DNA from: Lasiodiplodia sp. COLG20
Taxonomy: Eukaryota; Ascomycota; Dothideomycetes; Botryosphaeriales; Botryosphaeriaceae
Assembly (NCBI GenBank): GCA_009801085.1
Contig: VNWV01000001.1
Coordinates: 5,022,001-5,086,000 of the forward strand
Reading direction: 5' to 3'
DNA: 64,000 nucleotides
A program made the position numbers and the translations under genes. Numbering within the stretch: position 1 is the first letter of the stretch; each line of letters begins with the position of its first letter. Shown here piece after piece: positions 47,876-59,639 of the stretch. The notes beneath the pieces were generated by a model, which was not told where the DNA came from, ran no database searches, and saw only the letters and a list, made by a program, of their open reading frames with translations.

Positions 47876-49695
47876 TCAATGTTTCTTGCCAATATAGCCA
47901 GCACCTCTAAATGCCACAGCTGCCAGGAAAAAGGCCGTCATGGACATGGCGAAGGTAAACCATTCGGCAGCTCTCAGTCCCGAGAGCAAGGCACGATCAC
48001 CCGTACCGATGTCGGAGCCACCAATCGCATCGACCGCAACTCCCTTCTCGGCAGCAATGACAGCCGTCTCAACCGCGGTGGCGATTGCAAGTCCGATGGC
48101 GCGCCCTATCTGACCGACGGCATTGATCAGGGCGCCGCCCAGAGCCTGGTCCTCATGCGGCAGGGACTTGGCTGTAAAGAGGGTCAGGCAGGGGTAGAGA
48201 GTGTCGGCGCCGAGGACTGAGAGAACCATGGCGGGGAAGCCGTAGGCCCAGTAGGTGGTGTGCGGAGGGATCGGTGTAGCGAAGAGGAGGGCGGAGCCGG
48301 AGACGCAGAGGGTGCCAAACATGAGGATGTAATTACCCGGGACGCGGGACAAAAAGAAGCCGGTTGCGAAGGCGATGATGACGCCGGAGACGCCGGTGGG
48401 GATGAAGCGGAGGGTGGTCTGGATGACGGAGAGACCGAGGTAGTCTTGGAAGAAGTAGGTTGCGAAGATGAGGTAGTTGTTGAAGGCAGCGAAGAACAGA
48501 AGCATGATAACCATGGCGGCCGAGAAGCGCCTGTTGGCGAAGATGGAGACTTTCATGAGAGGACGGCGAGCGGTGTGCTTTTCGAGGTAGCGCTGCCAAA
48601 GGACGAAGAGCAAGAGAATAACGACGGAGGCGACGATCAGAGTAGGAACCCAGGGCGTCGCCCAGCCCACAACGTTGCCTTCGGTCAGGGCAAACATGAG
48701 TACCATCAGGCCGACGGTGACGAGCATGCCGCCTATCCAGTCGACGGCTGACTTGACAGCCATATTGTCGGGATTGGTGACGGGAGGCGGAGGAATGATA
48801 AAGATGCCTGCAAGGGTCACGAAAGCGGCAATGATGGCCAGGATCCAGAAGACCCATTTCCATGAAGCATACTCTCCAATGACACCACCCTAGCGAAATC
48901 AGAGAGGTGCTTCGTAGATGAAAGGGGGCGCATACCATGATGTTTCCGAAAACCGCACCGAGAGGAGCACCAGCACCATAACACGAGAAGGCATAGTTTT
49001 TTGCCCTTCCAGGAGGAAACGTCACTCCGAGAATGCCAATAGCAGTAGGGACATTGGCGGCTGCACCAAGTCCTTGCAAGCCTCGAAGTACATCGAAGCC
49101 AATTTCATTCTTGACGAATGGCAGGACAGTGGTTATGACGGTCAACCAAACTGAGCCCCAGATGAAAATCAGGCGCTTGCCATAAACATCTATGACTGGT
49201 CAGAAATGGCAAATGAGAGGGCAGTCAATTCGGATATTACCAGCTAATCTTCCCCATAATAGTAGAAAGCAGCCAAAGGTGAGTGAATAGGCTGAAACGA
49301 TCCACTGCTGGCGACTGTCTGGAATATTTAGATCTCGGCCGATGGTGGGCAGGACAATGACAGCAGCTTGTACCCCAACCGTCTGGTCAATCGGTCAGTG
49401 AAAAGTCTCTCTTTGGTTATTGCGGTACACGCACATTGAGAAAAGCGGAGCCGGTGACTGTCAAGACTAAAGACAGAAGCCGGAGCTTGGAGTACTGCGG
49501 CCAGTTGTGTTGAGCAGGTGTGGGTGGACCTTGCTCTTCATCGCCGATATCGCTGTCGCTGCTCGGCGCCGTATCGTCTTCTTGCGCGCTGGTGGTTGCT
49601 TGGCGCTTCTTTTCATCGACGGCAGCATCGTTGGCACTAACGACGCTTGCAACCTCGATATCGCTACGCAGCGATGAGGCTCGGGTCACGGACAT
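47876..49695 (-). CDS. MFS transporter, DHA2 (14-TM) type, Atr1/Amf1-like
   Basis: Predicted plasma-membrane proton-driven carrier; related proteins export drugs or borate or move ammonium, so the substrate is open. Exons 49695-49435, 49382-49241, 49189-48936 and 48889-47876 join in phase to 556 residues (introns 52, 51 and 46 nt). A Ser/Asp-rich cytosolic N-terminus is followed by membrane segments with the DHA motifs IVSAYSLTFGCFLLLWGRLADVYGKR and RGLQGLGAAANVPTAIGILG. About 14 segments are visible through FAMSMTAFFLAAVAF. The 46-nt third intron is among the shortest here. The gene is divergent from the short-chain dehydrogenase across 1.2 kb. Confidence 0.9.
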
Positions 49696-50894
49696 GACTT
49701 GTGGGGCAGACGCGAAAGTCTGGGTAAGGGCATTTTTAAGAAAGCGGGGAGAGAGAAGGATTGATAATAGATGCGGGTTACGGCAAGGGATGCCGAGGCG
49801 GCGATTGCGAAATTCTGCTCGCCTGCGGTGTGCTCGTGTGGAGGTGGCTTGCGAACGCGGCAGGTGACTGCGGGAGAGAAAGGGCCGAGAGCGAGCGGCA
49901 TCTATTCCCGCTGTTGCACAAACAAGGCAAGAGGATGTGCAGAGCGGTGTCGCAGCGTGAATTTGTTATCTGCTCATGTCATGGGTAGTTGAAGCTATCA
50001 TCTGGACGCGAATGATCAATTTTTAACTCGACATTTGCGTCCAGTCAATCGCTTCAACTACCGATATGTTGTCTTTCGTAAGGAAAATTGACGAGACATG
50101 GTTATCCGTAATATTCTTCGCGGTAGCTTTCGGCTGCAATACCGCTCTGTATACAGTTGGTTGCATGATTTCTCCGGTACTGTGCTCCTGCATGTCGTTT
50201 CTTTCCTATCTCGTCACAAGCAGGGTTCTTGCAATGCGGTATGCAGCCCCGTTGCGCGACATGATTGGTGCGCAGGTAAAGAGAGGGATAGGTGTGGGTA
50301 GTTCAGTGCTCGTAGGCTCAAGAGCGCAGACTCACGGACGCTGGTGAAAATTCGGCCAGTGATTTGTAAGTGAGGTCACATCTAACGTGAGAATAAGGTG
50401 TTCTGCTTGCCTTATAATTATTATGGTTTGATCCTGTTCAGGTTAGAGGGAGGTTAAAGCCGAGGAGGCTCGGGCATGGTAGCGCGTCGTCATGCTTGTC
50501 AGCTTTCCTCCTACCAGCTCCATGTCCTACCCCAACCCCAACCATTGGAACCCATCACAAGTAGCCGGTGGTTTAATCAGGCGCCAGTTGATGCTAACCA
50601 CTCAGGTAACACTAACCAGCCGGCGTGAGCATGGTGACCTACGGACTTATCGGTCGGGGTCGGCGAAACGGCCGAAGGGCAAGCATTGAAGCCGTCATTG
50701 CAATAGGCCGACAGCATTTCGACTAACCTCCAACACCATTCTCGTCGCAGCTTACAAATGGTGGGAGGAAGGGGCCGTTAAGTCCGTTTCCAGATGCCGA
50801 ATTGTCTATGACTTCATCGTTATAAAGGGCCCAAGCTATGCAAATGAGCTCATTCTTCAACGCATCAACACATCAACTTCCTCAAGACTCGACC
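49696..50894. promoter_or_regulatory. Divergent intergenic region, MFS pump / SDR, with foldback copy and TATA box
   Basis: 1.2 kb. The best-preserved foldback copy is at 49,980-50,066. A consensus TATA box (TTATAAAG) lies at about 50,820-50,827, some 70 bp before the chosen dehydrogenase ATG. Confidence 0.5.
49980..50066 (+). repeat. Foldback element copy D, best-preserved hairpin
   Basis: The left arm starts CATGGGTAGTTGAAGC at 49,980 and runs to GACGCGAATG. The right arm begins CATTTGCGTCCAG and ends GCTTCAACTACCGATATG. The arms match at about 25 of 30 positions, separated by an AT-rich loop of about 15-20 nt. There are no coding features inside. Confidence 0.7.
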
Positions 50895-51707
50895 ATGGGA
50901 TTCGGATACAAGAAGGTGCTCCTCATCGGTGCCACTTCTGGCATTGGTGCTGGGCTTGGCGACAAGTTCGTGCAAGAGGGCGTAAAGGTGGTGGCAGTTG
51001 GGCGCAGGAAGGAGAATCTCGACGCTTTCGTGGCAAAGCATGGCAGCGATAAGGCGGCATCGGTGGTTTTCGACATCACGGATCTCGCGGGTATCCCCAA
51101 GTTTGTCGACGAGGTGACGGCGGCGCACCCGGACATTGACAGCGTCTTCTTGAACTCGGGCATCCAGCGGGGCATGAACTTCACCAAGGCGGAGAAGGTC
51201 GACCTGAAGGCGTTCGACGTGGAGCTGACGACCAACTACACGTCCTTCATCCACCTGACGACGTACCTGCTGCCCTTCCTGCAGAAGCAGAGCAACCCGA
51301 CCAGCATCATCTACACGACGTCGGGGCTGGCGCTGGCGCCCATCAACTTCTGCCCCAACTACTGCGCGACCAAGGCGGCGCTGCACCACTTTGTGCTGGT
51401 GCTGCGCGAGCAGATGAAGGACGGCGGCTTCGACAAGCTCAAGGTCATCGAGGTCTTCCCGCCCGCGGTGCAGACGGAGCTGCACGATGCCGACAAGCAG
51501 CCGTACATCGAGAACGGACGTCAGCTGGGCCTGCCGCTAGCCGACTTCATCGCCGAGACGTGGAAGGGATTCGAGGAGGGCAAGGAGCAGATTGCCGTGG
51601 GTACGGCGAAGGCGAGCTTCGACAGCTGGGAGCAGGACCGGCAGAAGGACTTCTTGTCGACGAATCAGCGCATGACAGGGCTGCTCAAGGGCTTCTACGC
51701 CCACTGA
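50895..51707 (+). CDS. Short-chain dehydrogenase/reductase
   Basis: NAD(P)-dependent oxidoreductase of the classical SDR family, single exon, 270 residues from ATG 50895 (CGACCATGGG). The nucleotide-binding motif is GATSGIG (residues 12-18); the NAG-type position reads LNSGIQ; the active-site Tyr and Lys are Y156 and K160 in PNYCATKAALHH, with the preceding Ser in YTTSGLAL. The frame also has an in-frame ATG at 50838, but a TATA box at about 50,820-50,827 would put the transcript start near 50,850, after that ATG, so 50895 is preferred. The substrate is unknown. Confidence 0.9.
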   Translation: MGFGYKKVLLIGATSGIGAGLGDKFVQEGVKVVAVGRRKENLDAFVAKHGSDKAASVVFDITDLAGIPKFVDEVTAAHPDIDSVFLNSGIQRGMNFTKAEKVDLKAFDVELTTNYTSFIHLTTYLLPFLQKQSNPTSIIYTTSGLALAPINFCPNYCATKAALHHFVLVLREQMKDGGFDKLKVIEVFPPAVQTELHDADKQPYIENGRQLGLPLADFIAETWKGFEEGKEQIAVGTAKASFDSWEQDRQKDFLSTNQRMTGLLKGFYAH

Positions 51708-51991
51708 TCGATAGTGCAAGAATGTAACACATGTATGCCCAAAAAGGGAGATTCTTGAGAAGTGACGCAGAAAGATCGGAATTACGAGCTGGGGCGTGCT
51801 GCGGGCCCGGAAGTAGCTGGTGCACAGCCCCAACTGGGCGCATTGAAACCGCGTGCCTCTCCCTCGATGCGCAAGCCCAACTTCAACACCTCTTCACTCG
51901 CTCTCTCCTCGCCCGCAAGCTGATCAGACCCGGCGATCTTACGCATTTTGAAGCTCTGACACCCCCGCATCGCGCCCCACCATCGCCAGCC

Positions 51992-52852
51992 ATGGAGCAG
52001 TTCAGCGTCGCCATGACGAACCGCGCCGTGCGGAACATCAAGACGGTACCTACACCTCCGCCCGCGCCGCTCCGCCTCGCTCCGCCTAAGCTGACTTTCT
52101 CCAGGAACTCGAGTTCCTCTGCGAAGCCGGTCACCTCACTCCCGCTCAGTTCAACACCATCGTGTCGCAACTGCCCGACGCCGCCCCGAGCCGCGCGGCG
52201 TCCGTCGCACCCGTTGCCTCGCCTCAGCCCATCGCCGCCGCCGTCCCGACGCCCTCTCTGCCCATCCGCAACAGCACCCCCGCGAGCGTCGCCCCTGTCC
52301 AGTCGCCGCCCGCCCACAACGAGAAGGTCGGCTACTACGCCAACAACCCCACCCCGCCGCCGCCCGCATATGCCGCCGCTCCGCCCGCGCCCGCTGCTCT
52401 CTGCACCGCCACGGCCCTGTACGCCTATAGCCCCACTGATGCCGGCGACCTGGCTCTCCAGGCCAATGACCGCGTCCACGTCACCGAATACATGAACGGT
52501 ATGATCCACCCGTCCACACTGCGCCAGAGGAGAGCGCCAGCTAACGAGCTTCGCAGCCGAATGGTGGAAGGGCCGCAGCGAGCGCACCGGCGAGGAGGGC
52601 ATCTTCCCTCGCTCGTACGTGCGCGTCGAGGACTCCAAGATGCCCGCCGGAGGCCCCACGCCTGCTCAGCAGAGCATGGGCTACGGCAACATGCCCATGG
52701 CCGTCTCCCAGGGCGGCGACCAGAGCCAGCAGAACGGCCAGCCGAGCAAGGGCGGGGAGATGGGCAAGAAGATTGGCAAGAAGCTGGGCAATGCTGCCGT
52801 CTTTGGTGCCGGTGCTACCTTCGGTTCCAACATCGTCAACAGCATCATGTGA
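51992..52852 (+). CDS. SH3-domain protein, Lsb1/Pin3-like
   Basis: Cytosolic adaptor; yeast Lsb1 and Pin3 bind the actin nucleation factor Las17. Exons 51992-52045, 52105-52498 and 52557-52852 (introns 59 and 58 nt) give 247 residues. The N-terminal helix region (MTNRAVRNIKTELEFLCEAG, then LTPAQFNTIVSQLP) is typical of the family. A Pro/Ala-rich linker follows, then one SH3 domain (ATALYAYSPTDAGDLAL ... WWKGRSERTGEEGIFPRSYV). The C-terminus is Gln-rich and ends with a Gly/Ala-rich amphipathic segment (GKKIGKKLGNAAVFGAGATF). The SDR gene ends 284 bp upstream; I see nothing in that gap. Confidence 0.9.
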
Positions 52853-55441
52853 GCGCCGAGTTGTCTTTACCAGTTGTTGTTTGCAAGCAAGAGATTGGAA
52901 TTGGGTTACTTGGGTTGTGCATAGTGGCGTTAAAAAGGGCAGCACTCCGTTTCGCTGCATCGCATTTGGGATATCTTTTAATAAGGTTGGGGCTTGGTTT
53001 GCCGTCGATTCTCCAGGTAGGGGTGATTTCGACTTTTAAATACTATCCCTATCACCACTGGCCAATCGCTGCCCTTACACATGTGATCGCTGCATGCTGA
53101 CTGATATTCGTCATCTGGTTGGACGAACATGTTAGTGGATTGCATAACGCTCTACCCTTCCGTGTCCCGCGAAGGATTTCTACCATACAAGCATGGGCAG
53201 GTAAAGAGAAAGGTCAAGATGCAGATGTGTGTGTTGTAAGACCACAATGAAACGTCGAGACACAACTTTCATCTACCCACGGTTGTAGGAGATCAATCCA
53301 GGATCGACAAGGGCGAGATCTTTTGCAATACTATGATCTACTCGGTCAGTATCAGTCGTTCGTGCAACATTCTTTACTTTCAGCAACTCCACGCTCTCTT
53401 TCGGCGCGCCAACTGTGATCAAGGATTGCTCCGCTTTCTTCAACGCCCACCCGTCATAGAATAACCGCGGCTTCTGATTAACTTCGAACTAGCTTGCACT
53501 CATCTTTGGCTAGAAATATTGCCAAGCGTTATCCTATCCCCAGCAAATCCTCCGCGTCATTCACTACCAAATAATGTAGGACTAGCCTACAGATGGGCAT
53601 CACAGTCGAATGCTGGCACAGCCTTAGAACAGGGGGTAACTATGCCCCCACGATTTCTCTACAAGGAACAGTACTCGACTTATGGAGTCAGTGGAGGCTA
53701 TCGTCTAGACATGAATGCGTAACCATCAAATCTACAGTCGCGTCCGGACAATTGCTCCAGCTACACATCACGCTAGCTAAGACATGCGGCTGACATGCAG
53801 AAAACAGATTCACGTTAGCCTCCTGCTGCAACATCCCCCTACAGATGCGGTTTCTGTCATCCTGAGCTAAGTATATGTCTTACTTTTTCAGCTGGTCTCT
53901 TCATCATCTGAGTTCCATAGCAAAGTCTCATCCTTGTCCTTCTCCTTCATTCGACCTGTGTTCTGTCTCCTCCCATCCTACTGTTGCGCATGCAGCAACA
54001 CCCTCACAGCAAGAAAGAACAGCGCTCCGTCTAGATTCTGCAGCTGCAAACTGCTCACACGACAACGCCGAACATGTGTGGCGGTGTCATTTTGATTTTC
54101 GGAAGCTCCCGCAGGGCTGAGAGGCTGAAAGTCAAAGCACACAGCCCAGCCCCAACGTTTCCGCTCCCGCCTCGGGGGGCATCATCGGCGGCGAAACCGC
54201 TCCAAGCTCCGGCCTACTACTTTGCCCGTGCGTCAGGGTCGAGGCTGTGTCGATAGGAGCTAGCGCACCGTTGTTGCTTGCTCCTGCTCCTGCTTGCTGC
54301 CGCAACAATAATAATAACCTGCTCGTGCGTTTTTAGATTGGGCTGTTAACCCGTCACACTAGGCACCTCGGTTTTTTTGTTTGCGGTCCTTGGCAAAAGG
54401 CGGCTAGAAGCCGCTTTCTTCAATAGCCTGCCCTCGAGGGCTTTCGTGCGTCAAAGGGGGGGGGAGCGTCGAAATTCGTGTGGTACTATCGCGGTGTAGC
54501 TGCCAAACGGGGCTAAAGTGCCAACGGGGGGTGGATTTGTTGAAGCTACCGCCCAAACGCCAAGGCCAATTTATTGCTATCACACATTTGCGGCCTGACC
54601 GGCGCCTTCGACTCCTCTCCCAGCACGGCGGAGGATTTACGGTGACGGTGTTTGTCGTTTGGGACCGGGCTACTTTCGCGAATGTTGGGCGCTAGGTACA
54701 TACTTCCAGAGGGGCCGAAAGCAGGCAGCAAGGCTGAGATGGACAGTAGTAGGCAAGTGAGAAACTTTCTATTCCGTTTCTGCAAAAGTGCAGACTACCT
54801 AATTATTGCTGAACCAAACAACAAGGCCTTCCACAGCTCTAGTTCGCCAAGCCTCAGCAATTCTACGCTAAACGGCGTCTCATCTGCACAACAACATCTA
54901 GAACCAGAAACCAAGAGGGCTTCTATAGCCGTGCCTGTAAGCACCTTTGCTCGCCAACAATGGAAGATGATGCGCGTTGGTCAGACATGGCGGCTGACGG
55001 CAGGGATTCGGGAGCGATCATTCCCAGAGATTAGACCTTCTCTTGTGCCACCGTGCCACTATCCTCGACGGACGGAAGGTGCTAGTTGCATGACAATTCG
55101 GGGAGATCGAGCCGACTGGCCACTTGGTGTTGATGGGCGAGTTTTCGTCCCTACCAACATCCCCCCCTCTTGCACTCTTTCCCAGCGCTCTCAGTGGCTC
55201 TGGGCCGGACGGAGCATGCCGTGGAACGCTCGGGTCTTTCTCCCACGTTTGATCGCCGGTGGTGCAAAGTTAAGTCGGTGTGACGTGCGGATCACCGCAG
55301 CCACCAACAAAATACCGCTCGACATGTGAGGGCGGGAAACACTGTGGAATACGTGCTCCTGGGCGGCCTATTCTAAGCCGAGGGTACTCTAGGAGGAAAA
55401 GAAACATTCTGAAAAAGATGGATATTCAAAGAATGGATGGA
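52853..55441. other. Intergenic region with foldback copy
   Basis: 2.6 kb without a supported gene. It holds foldback copy E near 53.7 kb and a run of nine G near 54,458-54,466. A frame at 54,652-55,329 is open for 225 codons but starts at TTG and shows no family. AT-rich near 53,100-53,600. Confidence 0.45.
53660..53822 (+). repeat. Foldback element copy E, with flanking conserved blocks
   Basis: CTCGACTTATG upstream, left arm GTCAGTGGAGGCTATCG, right arm ending ATTGCTCCAGCTACAC, and ATTCACGTTAGCC after a spacer of about 39 nt. The order and spacing equal those of copy A, and the alignable homology is roughly 160 bp. Confidence 0.6.
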
Positions 55442-56371
55442 TCAAGCGCCGGCGTAGGTCTGCTGGTCCTGGCGGTGGTTGCTGAAGCGCGAGCGCTCGT
55501 GCCTGCGGTCCAGCCAGCTGCGCACGTCGTCCCACCGACGGCAGGTCCGAGGCTGGACGGAAAGCTCTGTGGTGGTGGTGGTGGTGGTGCGAGGAAGCAC
55601 AGGCACGACGGTGAGGTCAGCGGAGCACTGGAGCTCCTGACGCAAGTGGTCGATGCAGTAGTCTGTTGAGGTCAGCGGTTTGTTTAAAGGTGAGGACCAG
55701 CAAAACATACCCAATGAGGCGCGGTCGGACCGCGTGGCCTTCTGCCATCCGAGACCATCTTGGGGGCCGTGCTCGCGGTAGAAGTCATCGTCGAGGGCCA
55801 GACGGATGGCATTGAGGCACTCCAGGTTGTGGAAGACGCTGAGTTCGCCGTAGAGAGTGCCGACGACAGAGGACTTGGCGGCGGGCTGGGAGGCGTGGAG
55901 GTAAGGGGTGGCCTCTTCGGTGGAGAGCGGGAACTTGGAGCCGCTGAGGAGGTTCTTCCAGGCGCGGTCGAGGCCTTGAGTGGTGCGCGGGTCACCGACG
56001 AACGAGGGCTCGGACGAGTTGAGGGCGGCAACGCGGTACAGCTCGCCGGCGGTGGTGTTGTACTTCAGAGCGCCAGTGAAGTTGCGCTGCTCGTAGCGAA
56101 TGTGGGCACGGGCGTCGCGCGATGAGGCTGATATAGAGAAAGGGTCCAGGCGGCGAGGCACCACGGGACATTGGGCGTTGGTGTAGAAGAAGACGGCCAG
56201 AGAGGCGAAGAAAATGTTGGAGCAAAAGAGGGCAAAGATGAGAACGTGCTGGAACGAGTGGGTCGAAAGGGCGGGCGTGGGATAGTCGGCAGCGGGCTGG
56301 CAGCAGCGGGCCTCCTCCATCCTCTTTTCGTCGAGGACGGCGGGCAGTTGGATGTGCTTCTCAGCGGCCAT
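55442..56371 (-). CDS. UstYa/DUF3328-like membrane protein with degraded HxxHC motifs
   Basis: UstYa-family proteins are oxidative enzymes of fungal peptide and other secondary-metabolite pathways. Exons 56371-55711 and 55662-55442 give 293 residues. A cytosolic N-terminus is followed by one membrane helix (about 41-63). Family marks are ELYRVAALNSSEPSFVG, STEEATPYLHA-type sequence and VFHNLECLNAIR. The two catalytic HxxHC motifs are altered: HNLEC (E174 for His) and SLDYC (S219 and Y222 for both His) just before IDHLRQELQCSADLTVVP. The 48-nt intron is in frame without a stop. The C-terminus has a Thr run from an ACC repeat. No precursor peptide or partner enzyme is seen nearby. Confidence 0.82.
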   Translation of the reverse strand: MAAEKHIQLPAVLDEKRMEEARCCQPAADYPTPALSTHSFQHVLIFALFCSNIFFASLAVFFYTNAQCPVVPRRLDPFSISASSRDARAHIRYEQRNFTGALKYNTTAGELYRVAALNSSEPSFVGDPRTTQGLDRAWKNLLSGSKFPLSTEEATPYLHASQPAAKSSVVGTLYGELSVFHNLECLNAIRLALDDDFYREHGPQDGLGWQKATRSDRASLGMFCWSSPLNKPLTSTDYCIDHLRQELQCSADLTVVPVLPRTTTTTTTELSVQPRTCRRWDDVRSWLDRRHERSRFSNHRQDQQTYAGA

Positions 56372-59300
56372 GGTGGAGCGTGTTTGGAATTTCCAAGGTG
56401 GGGGAAGAGAGCGGAGTGGAATGGACGAACAAGGTGCTTGGTGGTCTTAGGCGAGGGTTATACATGCTGAGCCAGGGCGGCGCCGAGCTTTGGGGCTTAC
56501 CGTCACGGTGTCTCCGCAGGGCCCAGGCATACGAGGGCGCAGTGGAAAGTTCATCATTCCAGTGGGCGGCGCCGTGGCTGGGCGCAGCACAACTGCCCGC
56601 CGCGCCCGACAAGCTTATACGAGCCTGCCCGCACGCACCCCCTTTTTTACCGCATGCGGTAGTCACGACGCCGCTCGGACCCCCAAGTCTTTTGCGCCAA
56701 CTTCGCGCCGGCTGACGTGCGAGCTCCCTGCCCGCCCAACACCACTGCGACAGCTTTCACCTGCACGACACGACACGATGCTGCTGCTGCCGTGCGCCGA
56801 TCCGCTGCCCGCCAGCGACGGCCCGCGCGCTTACGGATCTGGATCCAGTGAGATCAAACGTCAGATCAGGCAGCTCCATGCGCGACTCGCATAGTCGACA
56901 GTAGCGCGCCCTCTCCGCACGGCAATTTCGAAATCCAACGCTTTGTGCCGTGCCCTGCGCCGCAGTATTTTTAGATGCTTTAGACCCCCGCCGCGGCCTT
57001 CTGGAGGCTTGCTGCGGAGCTCCAACCAGGTGTTGCCAAGCAACCGGCCGCTTTGCCAGTCCGCCCGTGTAAAGCCGCTGTTCCTGGCCATCGCAGGTAG
57101 CTTCCCACCGTCTCATCCGGGTGCGATGCGATGTGATGCAGCCGGGGCCGAGTGCTGTACAACGTCCATCACTTCCCGATCTTTCCCCGCCCGAGACCAT
57201 GCCACGGCGCCGTCGACATCGGCTGTTCCTGCGGCTGACTTCACACAAGCTCTCGCCTGATGCGCCGCCCGCCAATCCTGACCGTAGGATTTGCCCGTGG
57301 TCCGCGTTGACAGGAAACCGCCAGATGTAACCGAAAGGATTCGCTGGCTCTTTGCCTTGGGCCCCCAGAAGCTTGTTATTCCTCGGGGTCAATAAAGCAT
57401 GCGCACTGTCGGCATCCCCGTCCGTGGTTAGATCCAGCAAGCTTGTGTATTGCGATCCGCCGTTAACGCAGCCCTACGGGACATGCAAGCTCGCCTGCCG
57501 AACTGAGATTTATTTGCCGGCCATCTTCTGTAATTAACAGTAATAGCGTGCAGAAAAAAGCCTTTCGCTCAAGCTCCGTGGCTCCTTTTCACTGGACCCT
57601 GGTGGTCAATGCCCCTTTCCCGTAGTCTCGGCTTTCGCACCGGCTTTTCGGTGGCCTTTCCCGTATTTCAGCGGATCTTGAAAGCTTGGCCTAGAGCTTC
57701 GCAGCGAGACATTGTGTAACCGCCACAGCAGCTTGGCGTGTTCAAGAATAATCCAGTATCGTACACCGTTGGTCCTTCAACAACATTGCGCTACCATGGG
57801 CAGTCCCGAGGGCGGACCGCAAACAATCACTTCAAACTTCGTCACCCCAACGTCACACTTGCGACCGGCGTCAAAAAACAGTGGGTTCAGATGCACAAAT
57901 AATTATTTTCTGCACTACCGCCTAGTGTTGCACTGCGAGCGGGGGTACTTTACATGCTGATCGACGCGCCCTACGCACGTAGTAGATGTACATGTACGTG
58001 TAAAAGTACACCAGATAGATTGCTCGCGTAAGCAGCACTTCCTGTTCTAGTCAGGAGCTGACGAATACTACTCGGCTATTGCCCTATATTTCTCACAGTA
58101 ATAGGTGACCTGGGCCCATCCGCATTGACGCTCGCGGTGAGCCTAGGGCTAGCTTAGCCAATTCAGCCTTGTTGTCTCAGCGTGGGTCGATCAACCTCGT
58201 ATTTTTCGTATGCAATCGACTCCACGGTCAATGCTCAGATGCACTAAAGCACAGTGTGCTTCTTTCCGTGCCGAGCCACTATACATATGATTACTATTAG
58301 ACCTTGTGAGCGGCACCCGAGTCTTTCATGTGGACTACTTGATGTCCTTTACTCCCATCTTTTCCTATATTCCGCAGCAAACATGTGACGGGTAAAGACC
58401 AAAAAGTTGACATGATCGAAGATCACTCACACACGGAAATTCGTACCAAAAGTCGCCTCCGCCCTGGCGATGAGCTTGGCGGTGATCGTCGGACGGGATT
58501 TTTAGTAAAAACCTCCGTAGACGACGTCCGATGGAAACGACGGAGGCCGTTAGTTTATTGATGGTCGCGATCATCGGCGCCCACCGGGAAACGATCCTGA
58601 AGAAAAGCATGATCCGATGTCGATACACTACGATGGCTACGGGAGATTTGCGGTGGCAGAGGCGCTTGGTGTGGAGAACGAAGGCGTAGCTGAAGAGGTG
58701 TGCCGTTCGCCAAGGCTGCGGAGAGGAAATTGGCTGGCGTTAGGGCGTCCAGTCAAATGACTACCTTCCGCTCCGCTAGCCTCTCCAGCTGAATACACAA
58801 CCGCATTTTCCAATCGCTCCTCATCACCCCTTCACCGAGGCCAGCCCAAAAGTCAGCTCACCGCTGCCCGAGGTAAAGGCAGATCCGTAGGATTGTTTCT
58901 CCGCGCTCGGGGAATTCCCTGGAGGAGGCGCACGTGGCTGTAGGAGCCATTGAAAATGGAAGCATCTTCAGCCCACGTTGCGCCTCATCATCCTCTTCGG
59001 GCCCGGCCGGATCTCTGCAAGCCTTCTTTCGTGGAAACAGACCTTTCCCCCCTCCCCAAGAGGAATTGCCTGCAGTGTTTGAAGTCCACGCTCGATCACT
59101 GTTAGTTATCTCCAACTATTCACATGCCGTTTCCGATTGGCACAGCCCACAAGATGTGGCTATCGATCCGAACGAGCCAGCAAAAAATGGAAATGTTTGC
59201 AACTATGGTTTTAATAAGTTGAATATTATTAAGCTCTGCGACCAGTAAGAGTGCTCCACAGCAATGGCTACAACAGGCTCTATCGCGGTAGAGACCCTAC

Positions 59301-59524
59301 GCAAAAAGGAAATGCACTGCTGCAGCTTGACTCTTTCGACTTCTTCCAGCTCCAGGCGATGTGAAAATAAGGATTTCTTAGGGGCTATCAATGTCTCTGG
59401 AGTTGCATTGTTAGTCGGAAAATATTTGGCCGCTTAGCAACTTAGCGCCACTGTGTCCCACTAAAAGTATTGTTAGTCACCTCCCGCATCTCCACATCAG
59501 CAAAAGGCCATGAAAGGACGAGGC

Positions 59525-59534
59525 AAAAACAAAA
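59525..59534 (-). terminator. RNA polymerase III terminator of the tRNA gene
   Basis: On the minus strand, TTTT (59,534-59,531) and TTTTT (59,529-59,525) follow the tRNA 3' end by about 11 nt. Confidence 0.6.
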
Positions 59535-59545
59535 GGAAATGCGTA

Positions 59546-59639
59546 TTCCGTTACCGGGAATCGAACCCGGGCCGCTCCGGCTCGTGAAGTGTACTAGATA
59601 CATGAAAGCGGAGAATCCTAACCCCTAGACCATAACGGA
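59546..59639 (-). tRNA. tRNA-Glu (anticodon UUC) with a 22-nt intron
   Basis: The minus strand shows a 7-bp acceptor stem (TCCGTTA pairing with TAACGGA), the T-arm with box B GGTTCGATTCC, and an anticodon stem CTCCG/CGGAG around loop CTTTCAC. A 22-nt intron (TGTATCTAGTACACTTCACG plus two bases) interrupts the loop after A37, the canonical position. Total 94 nt, 72 nt when mature, with discriminator A. Confidence 0.93.

Noticed and set aside
54652..55329. Plus-strand open frame of 225 codons
   Set aside because: It begins with TTG rather than ATG, has no hydrophobic core pattern or family motif, and no splice signals improve it.
55442..56371. Ribosomal peptide (RiPP) gene cluster around the UstYa-like gene
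   Set aside because: No repeated precursor with Kex2 sites, no peptidase, methyltransferase or P450 nearby; the neighbours are housekeeping-like or unrelated carriers.
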